Assembly: GCA_013365325.1 (NCBI GenBank)
Contig: JABVXV010000119.1
Coordinates: 55,911 to 119,910, forward strand
Direction of reading: 5' to 3'
DNA from: Dipetalonema caudispina
Taxonomy: Eukaryota; Nematoda; Chromadorea; Rhabditida; Onchocercidae
DNA: 64,000 bases
In this document: piece by piece, positions 57,398 through 64,000 of the stretch
Layout: each line of letters starts with the position of its first letter
How positions within the stretch are numbered: the first letter of the stretch is position 1
The notes under the pieces: generated by a model
What the model was told of the DNA's origin: nothing
The model's database searches: none
What the model saw: only the letters and a program-made list of their open reading frames with translations
Program-made: the position numbers and the translations under genes

Positions 57398-59407
57398 CTA
57401 AAATTATTCACGAGTAAATTTAACTAAGTAAACTTTTTGAATGTTGAATAACCTCTAGTCGATGAAATAGGCTATATGAGTTTCATCCCAACTTCAAACA
57501 GTAGAACTAATAAAACCATTAAATTATATCATAAAACTTTTCAGTTCTTCTGTTTTACAATATATCTTGGCACCTCTCTTTTCAATAATTCTACTCCATT
57601 ATTAAATTATACAAAATCAATGTGATCAATTCAAAGGAATAAAGCTAAACTAACGCTGTTAATAATCGTGTTCGATCATCCATATAGCCAATAGATGTGA
57701 AATTGATACTATGATGTAGAGTATTAAATAATCTGAAGTTTAATTTTAAATTACCGCAATTAACACGAACTGCACAATGATCGATATGTTACATTGAAAA
57801 AACATCAAAGAAGATGAGAAAACCTGAAAAAAAAAGAAAACTTTCCAGATCAATTTTTAACCTTCTAATTTCAATGTACACAAAGTAGCAGGAAATCATT
57901 GAGTAATAATTATAGCTAAAATTTGACAAAACATGCAAATGTTTTTAACTATCATTTTATTTAAGTTTACAGCGTTTATATAAAAATCTAATATTGTTCT
58001 TTTTCATTAGATAAAAAAAAAAACAATTAAGCATTTCAATTTTAATGAGCTTCTAATGCTTTGATGACATTAACAGTGCATTTCAAAATCATCCTTAACA
58101 TCATTTCCATTATTCGTCCCAGTTATTTTTAATTTTAACAATACTCAAATTATAACTAACTTATAACTTCATTTATAAAATACCTCAATTAAATGATTAT
58201 CTTCTCCTTCAAATTCTATCAACTTTAATTCATTGCTTATCAATGCTCTAAACCAAATAGCATTACTACTCTCAATCATTATTATAAATTTCAGAAAGCA
58301 CTTTAAGGATATCAATGATTTCAATCAAACTTCATCATTTTATGAATGCTAAAACTATTGTCACAATTTTATGAATGAATTTTAACAAGCAATAAGAATT
58401 AAATTAACAGATATAACAGATTATTGCATAAACAATTGAGGTAAAACTTTTTTTGAACAAAAAAAAAAGCTTTGAATAAAGTATGAAATATCTCATAAAG
58501 GATGATTTCCATTTAGGCAGACAACCAGAAGAATAAAGTGAAATTTCATATTGACAATAGACGAGTCATAACCAATGTACAACATTCCTACCATATGACA
58601 AAGTGTAAGAATAATCGGAGAAATTGAAAAGTTAATCGTAATTTTATCCTTCCCCTTCTGTTGTCAATTCGGGATGTAATATTAAAAGGTCAAATCGAAA
58701 GTTCAGCAGATGAATACATATCAATAACAGTTATCAATATTAAAACATTTCAATAATACATCAATTTTCACCGCTTACTAATACTAGATAAACATTAAGC
58801 ATTGAAACTCTCCTATAATTTTAAACAATTTTCCTTCTCAGTGCTTTTCTCCTCATGCAAACAGAGCTATAGATTGTGAGTTTTCCGCAAAACATTTTTC
58901 ACATTTACACATCAGCGGATACACTATACTTGACGAAGTGAATAATAAACAAACTACTGATCCTCTTATTTTTATATAGTATTTCGGATAGGATTTTTCA
59001 AGTTTTAAACTAATTTAAACATAATTTAAACTCATCATTTCATCTAAACTATTTATAGAAAATAAATGACGAAATTTGAGAATATGCTATAACTACTTAA
59101 CGTAGTAAATGTATTACAAATAAATGTAAAATGAATTACCAAAAGCATATTCTAACCTGCTCCCGTTTTATTACAAGCTAATATTACTGATACTACTGGT
59201 TAGCATAGAGGATAATAGAAGAATAAATAATCCAATTCTTTCCTGAGCCACGTCCGAAATTGAGCAGAAATGAATTTTACTGAAACCAGCGTAAAGGTCT
59301 CTCTAACCAAATCTAGATTAGAATTCACGATACAGCAGGAGTACGAACGATTCACTATGAAAAAACTGAATCATAATAAAAAGCAGCCTTCACACATCTC
59401 GGATTTC
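57398..59407. other. Region between the 307-residue gene and the visible part of clh-6
   Basis: About 2.0 kb, AT-rich. It must contain, or be bounded by, the missing first exon or exons of the ClC-7-type gene, but I could not identify an ATG exon with a phase-2 donor. Nothing else is supported. Confidence 0.5.
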
Positions 59408-61557
59408 TTAGATACGGGATATTTCAGTTACATAATTCTTAAAAGCTTCTTGATGCCTTTCAACAACCAGATCTCTTATGTTCTGATCATTGAGTATTTC
59501 TAGCAACAAATTGATGGCAGCTCTATTATTTTGTACGTTCGTGCTGTCCCCAATCTTCTTTAGTTCATAACTTTGCACTTCTATTGAAGTTGATGTATTT
59601 GAACTATCTCGGCATTTCCACTCCATTTCTTCTGAAGAGGTCGTGCTCCCAGCAGCTGAAAATTCGTTAAATGAAGTACCATTCCCAACATAAATAATTC
59701 AAGGAATTTATCTGCAATAAATGCTTTCATCCATTCTTACAAAAATCTGAATAAGTGAAATCATTTCCTATAACTAGATTCTCCGAAGAAACTAAAAAGA
59801 CTTTAAAACGAACTTTTCAAAATGAAATCTGTGATCGAGAATATACCAGACTGATTAAATGTTTTATTCCACTGCCACAGATAAAGCTTCGGTATATCAG
59901 TCAATGTATTTCCAAGACCGAATTCAACGTCATCTGCTCTACCATCCACTTTCCATACTCGAGTTGAGGATTTATTCTGAAAAATATCATCATAAAATTA
60001 AGAAGCAAAGTTACACTTAATTTTAGCAACATCTAAATTAGCAGATTTACACACTTTTCGACAGAAACAATGATGAATCAACGCTTTAATACATTATAGA
60101 TTGCTTTATATATTTATTCGTACATAAAGCATCGCATTATATAATGACAGTGATGGTTACAACATGTATGACGGTAACAGTGATAATGATGACTATGCTG
60201 AAACTAAAGGGAAAAGAAAATGACAAAAATTATTCTAACAATAATTCTAGCATTTTGAATGAGAGAAGAAAAAGTCGTTACGATATTTCCAGCATAAATA
60301 CTAAAAATCTGCTGATTAAAACTGAATGACTTTAAACGCTTGGCTCACAAACAATTCGTACTCCATGCAAATGGAACAACAGTAAATTTGCTATTACAAA
60401 CTGACTCACTTTATCCAATATGACCCAGAATCGTGCACCAATTACTAGTGGCCATGAAATGTCCGAATCATAACCAAACGCAAATTTATGCAATTTGATA
60501 ATACCAAAAGGTGGACACAGAAAAGCGGCTGTAGCACCTTCAGTTGAACTGGGATGACGTTCACGTAAAACTACACCAAGAAAACTCTATAAAACTTCTT
60601 TTATTATGCACTATAGTCGAAACTGTAAATGGTACCTTCAGTCCGGTAAAGTGAAAAAGCAAATTCAATACATATCAAAGATTCGAAATCAGAAGCTAAG
60701 TTTGAATACAAATTCAAAATTTAATGTGAAACTCCTAACTGATAAATGAGTGAAAAAGGAACTGACGTGATTATTACGTGTTTCCGGGATTATGATCTGC
60801 TTTGCGATTCGTACACATTCATTCCCACAAGAATGGGTGTGTCCTTCAGAAAAGATTAAAACATCCTCTAAAAAGAACACCTGCAAGACACTTCAAGTTT
60901 GGATAACGAAATTCGAAATTAGAAAAGAAGTCTAAATTAGAATAATTGTTCTAGAAAAACTCTATTTATTTCTTGATAAATGAGTGACCAATATCTCCAA
61001 ATTTTCCTTTGAATTCCAATATATAAGTATCAATATATGTTTTGATAAACTAGTTATTTAAATTTATTTATAAGTAGTTCACTGAAAATCAATGCTGCTT
61101 TTTGTGACGAGAATATAAGATCCAGAAAAGATCATATTCACTGAATATATACTAATCTAGAAAGCAAAGTTATTTTCCGACCACAGTTCCTGTGACAAGT
61201 CTACCAATGGTTTGATATGGTATAATTTGCAATGCACTAATTGTACACCTAGCAACGAGTTAGATAAAAAGGTAACAGTACAACCAGCATTAATCAAATT
61301 ACATATATCAAATCAGAAATATATCCAAAATCACCATTTTTTAAAATTTCTATCCAGTTTTCATCGCATGGGTCACAACACGGTCCAAGATCAATTGATT
61401 CTGGTCCAAAAATGTATCGTAAACCATTCTCGGAGCAAATAATTTCTCCATATCCATTAATGAAACGATCAAAATGCCCCGACTGAAATCCATTTCCATT
61501 TTTCTGATGACATAATGGTGATCGATGTGCGTTTGATAATGGCTGAACTCCAAACAT
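59408..61557 (-). CDS. Unrecognised protein of 307 residues
   Basis: Five exons on the - strand, 61557-61303, 60880-60767, 60586-60410, 59976-59847 and 59655-59408, join in phase to 307 residues plus stop. ATG at 61557 follows a CTGCAG acceptor by two bases. Seen: no signal peptide or membrane segment; an acidic Cys-rich patch FGPESIDLGPCCDPCDENW; LEDVLIFSEGHTHSCGNECV; RERHPSSTEGATAAFLCPPF; LVIGARFWVILDKNKSSTRV with a WKVDGRADDVEFGLGNTL block; a polar linker rich in Ser/Thr; and a C-terminal helix-like end (NRAAINLLLEILNDQNIRDL). I do not recognise the family; it may be a nematode-restricted protein. It lies between ThrRS and clh-6 on the same strand. Part of exon 1 has a decayed copy in a ThrRS intron. 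Confidence 0.7.
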
Positions 61558-62552
61558 CTCTGCAGTATTTTAAGAAATCATGAAAATTTTTAAAACAGCA
61601 TTTCATTTCTATCTTAAATCAGACGATCCTTATCAGTTCAACTCTTCTGGACAAAAAAAATATTTGCATGTAGATCTTTCATACTTACAAAGGAAACAGA
61701 AAAGTACATTTTCTTCTCATTACCAACTCTCTCCCTCTACATTATCAAGAATCTCATAAATCGTCATGTAATTGATATGACATGTAGGAATCGCAAATTG
61801 CTTACAATATATATATTTCAATTTTGCTAATTGTTAACGAAATGGTTACTCGCCTATTGATTACACACACAGTAATTATGAAAATCAATAATATACCAAA
61901 ATTTAGTTCAAATCAATAAATATATCCAATTAAAATTACAGACTCAACACTCCTATTACTCACATCAGCTCGCAAACTTCTAAATCCATAATGTTTTACT
62001 TCTACTTATGTTTTGAATCATTATTTACTGAGGGTCTTTAATGAAACATGATGAATGCTCTAAAATAAACGCAAATTCTTATCCACATAACTCCTAAAGT
62101 GTGAAATTTCCATTCCGATCAAAAGTAGCCAAGAAATGAATTTCGATATCACTAAACGATCAACTGTCTCATTTAGCTAAAAGACAAGGGTGTACGACGA
62201 CTTGGGAAATGTAGTCTGATTAAAACTGAGTACTTTACAATAGTGAATACAAACTTTTCACTTTCTAAAATAATTTATTTCCAAAGTAAAAACCTTTTTC
62301 ATAAAGAAAGCGACCAACAACATAACAGCTGAACATAAATTACAGGGGAAAACAGACAAAGAAGCATATATTTGTGTTATATGATTAGGTGTTTTTTAGA
62401 TGTTTGAAAATTTGAATAAACGTTGGGACTTTTTCATCCATGATCTCTCCATTATATTAAAAAATTCTGAACTCTAATTTTTCAAATCAGTTTTGACAGA
62501 ATAGTAGAAATAATTTACGCAAACTACAAAAATTGTTTATGTAAGATGGATT
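61558..62552. other. Gap between threonyl-tRNA synthetase and the unrecognised gene
   Basis: About 1.0 kb, AT-rich, no exon seen. A - strand AATAAA at about 62272-62277 could end the synthetase mRNA. Both neighbours are on the - strand. Confidence 0.55.
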
Positions 62553-64000
62553 TTAAAACTCTTCTGCGCTTTCTGTATCACGAACATATTCCTCCTGGAA
62601 ACGTTTGAATTTTTCGATAAGATCTTCTAATTTTACTTCTCCTCTCACCTGCAAAGAATTAAATTGATATAGGAAGCATTTAACTTGGGTTTTTTCCAGA
62701 AGCTGTGCAAGAAAAAGATGGTACATTAATTTTACTGAAACAATCGTTCATTGTCTGGTGTTTTACCAATATATCCCTTGATAAAGCACATCCACTACTA
62801 ACTTCAAGATCCAGTCTCCTTGATGGAATAACTTGATCTCATTATCTTATCTATTGAGTAACATGGATTACTTGAAAATTAGACAAAAGGACTCACTGAA
62901 TTATCACGTGTACGAACATTCACAGTTCCATTTCGTGCTTCAGTTGGTCCGACCACCAGAATGAAATTAAACTGCGCAATTTGAGCATTGCGAATCTGTT
63001 TGTTTAACGTATCTGATGAATCTGTATCAAATTCAACCTCGAAGCCTGCTTCATATATCTGTAAATAGACTTAACGATTCCTTCTACATTGAACATTATT
63101 AACACTTCTTTAATTTTAAAACATCGATGATTAGCTGAACACATGTTCAAAAAATCGAGCATTTTAAAAGCATAATAAATTTTTAATTCAAGGTTTTTCA
63201 GTAACGACTTCTGTTGCACTACGTCTTATCCTCAGCTTAAGGAAATGTAAAGTGCAGAAAATTCCAAAATAAATTTTCCTCGAACGGTAATCGATGATGC
63301 GCAAAGATTACAGCATTTTCCTATATCCAATAATGAAATGATCAAAATGCCTCACTTGAAATCCATCTTTCTGACGAAATGTTGAAGATTGATATGTGTT
63401 TGATAATGGCTAAACGCCTAACTGCTTTCTATTTATAATCCCCAGACAAACAACAAATTATCGTCATACTATTAGCAAATAATTTAATTTCCGTAGAGAT
63501 TATAAAAAATTATAAATAATTTTAGCCAAAAATAGCCAAAAAAAAGGCTAAAATTAAAAAAAAAAAAGTTAATACTCACTTTTCTTTGCACTACTTTACC
63601 ATAATCGTTTTGAGATTCATGGACTGTAATCACCTTTGCCTGAAAAAAAAAATTTATCACTTTATTCAATCTCAATAACATTGATTAGTGATTAGAAATT
63701 TATTTAAATAATCGCTATTTCTTTATTGACAATCTCTCTCACAAAAAAGGTTTTCCAGAGACGTGGAAAGTATACTAAGCAATAGGAAACAAGATTTAGC
63801 AAAATTCTGCACTTTTAACCACACTTTTCAAAAATGTATCACTGCTCAACTACGAAAACACTATTACTGTTTGCTTACTTGTCGTGGTGACAACCAAAAT
63901 GGCCATTTGCCACCATAGTTCTCCGCTAAAATAGCAGTCATTCGCTCTATTGAACCCAGCAAAGCGCGATGAATCATCACTGGTCTTTGCCTCTCATTAT
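62553..64000 (-). CDS. tars-1: Cytosolic threonyl-tRNA synthetase (C-terminal part; 5' portion beyond the window)
   Basis: Charges tRNA-Thr in the cytosol. Exons on the - strand: 64000(continuing)-63879, 63639-63580, 63058-62897 and 62648-62553. The first contains class II motif 3 and the entry to the anticodon domain: [35 protein letters not shown]. The next exons make the anticodon-binding domain: [20 protein letters not shown], then [20 protein letters not shown] with [17 protein letters not shown] and [12 protein letters not shown], then [20 protein letters not shown], ending in ESAEEF. The final AEEF and the TRDN-x-x-x-GE block match animal cytosolic ThrRS rather than the mitochondrial or ThrRS-like forms, though this needs the N-terminal domains to confirm. 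All visible junctions are phase 0. Confidence 0.93.
63318..63425 (-). repeat. Decayed partial copy of exon 1 of the unrecognised gene, inside a ThrRS intron
   Basis: This intron segment matches 61442-61563 across about 110 bases. Shared blocks include TATCCA-TAATGAAA, GATCAAAATGCC, TGAAATCCAT and GTTTGATAATGGCT. It carries a 10-base and smaller deletions plus many substitutions, so the coding frame is broken. Both copies lie in the same orientation, about 1.9 kb apart. Confidence 0.8.

Overview
This window is nuclear DNA from a small-genome animal, most likely a nematode and probably a spirurid/filarial-type worm. The reasons are strong AT richness, many short introns with TTTTCAG-type acceptors, compact gene spacing, and proteins closest in character to nematode and animal orthologs. 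The species cannot be named from the sequence. No bacterial operon, CRISPR array, rRNA or tRNA gene was recognised. Genes were rebuilt by joining exons across GT..AG (once GC..AG) junctions. Eight models were summed exon by exon: seven come to whole codons, and the eighth (DPH2) is consistent in phase at every junction. Exon edges may be off by a base.

Layout. The left two thirds (1 to about 42.3 kb) is read on the + strand: the 3' part of DPH2 (diphthamide synthesis), a 482-residue class I histone deacetylase, a 25-exon BAR-PH-ArfGAP-SH3 protein of the ASAP class (1,165 residues), the DNA polymerase zeta catalytic subunit REV3 with a dead mariner transposon in one intron, and a degenerate eIF4A-like DEAD-box protein. 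The right third (43.5 to 64 kb) is read on the - strand. From right to left it holds the C-terminal part of cytosolic threonyl-tRNA synthetase, an unrecognised 307-residue protein, a ClC-7/clh-6-type chloride/proton exchanger, EMC10, a BAP18-like chromatin subunit, and a 97-residue single-pass protein with a mitochondrial look. The two blocks converge at about 42.3-43.5 kb.

How the genes fit together. Most are housekeeping genes: translation (DPH2, ThrRS), chromatin (HDAC, BAP18), DNA damage tolerance (REV3), membrane traffic (ASAP), lysosomal ion exchange (ClC-7) and membrane-protein insertion in the ER (EMC10). The run of six - strand genes with several short gaps could be partly polycistronic, as is common in nematodes, but this is inference.

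The most unusual item is the eIF4A-like gene at 38.5-42.3 kb. Its frame is open through seven phase-matched exons, yet the Walker A motif is deleted and DEAD, SAT, ARGxD and HRIGRxGR are all replaced, so it looks like a retained pseudo-helicase. One of its introns carries a 98-bp tandem triplication that copies the splice acceptor. A separate 30-bp acceptor duplication sits in REV3. Other oddities are a perfect 54-bp palindrome at 51.9 kb and a decayed copy of an exon of the unrecognised gene inside a ThrRS intron.
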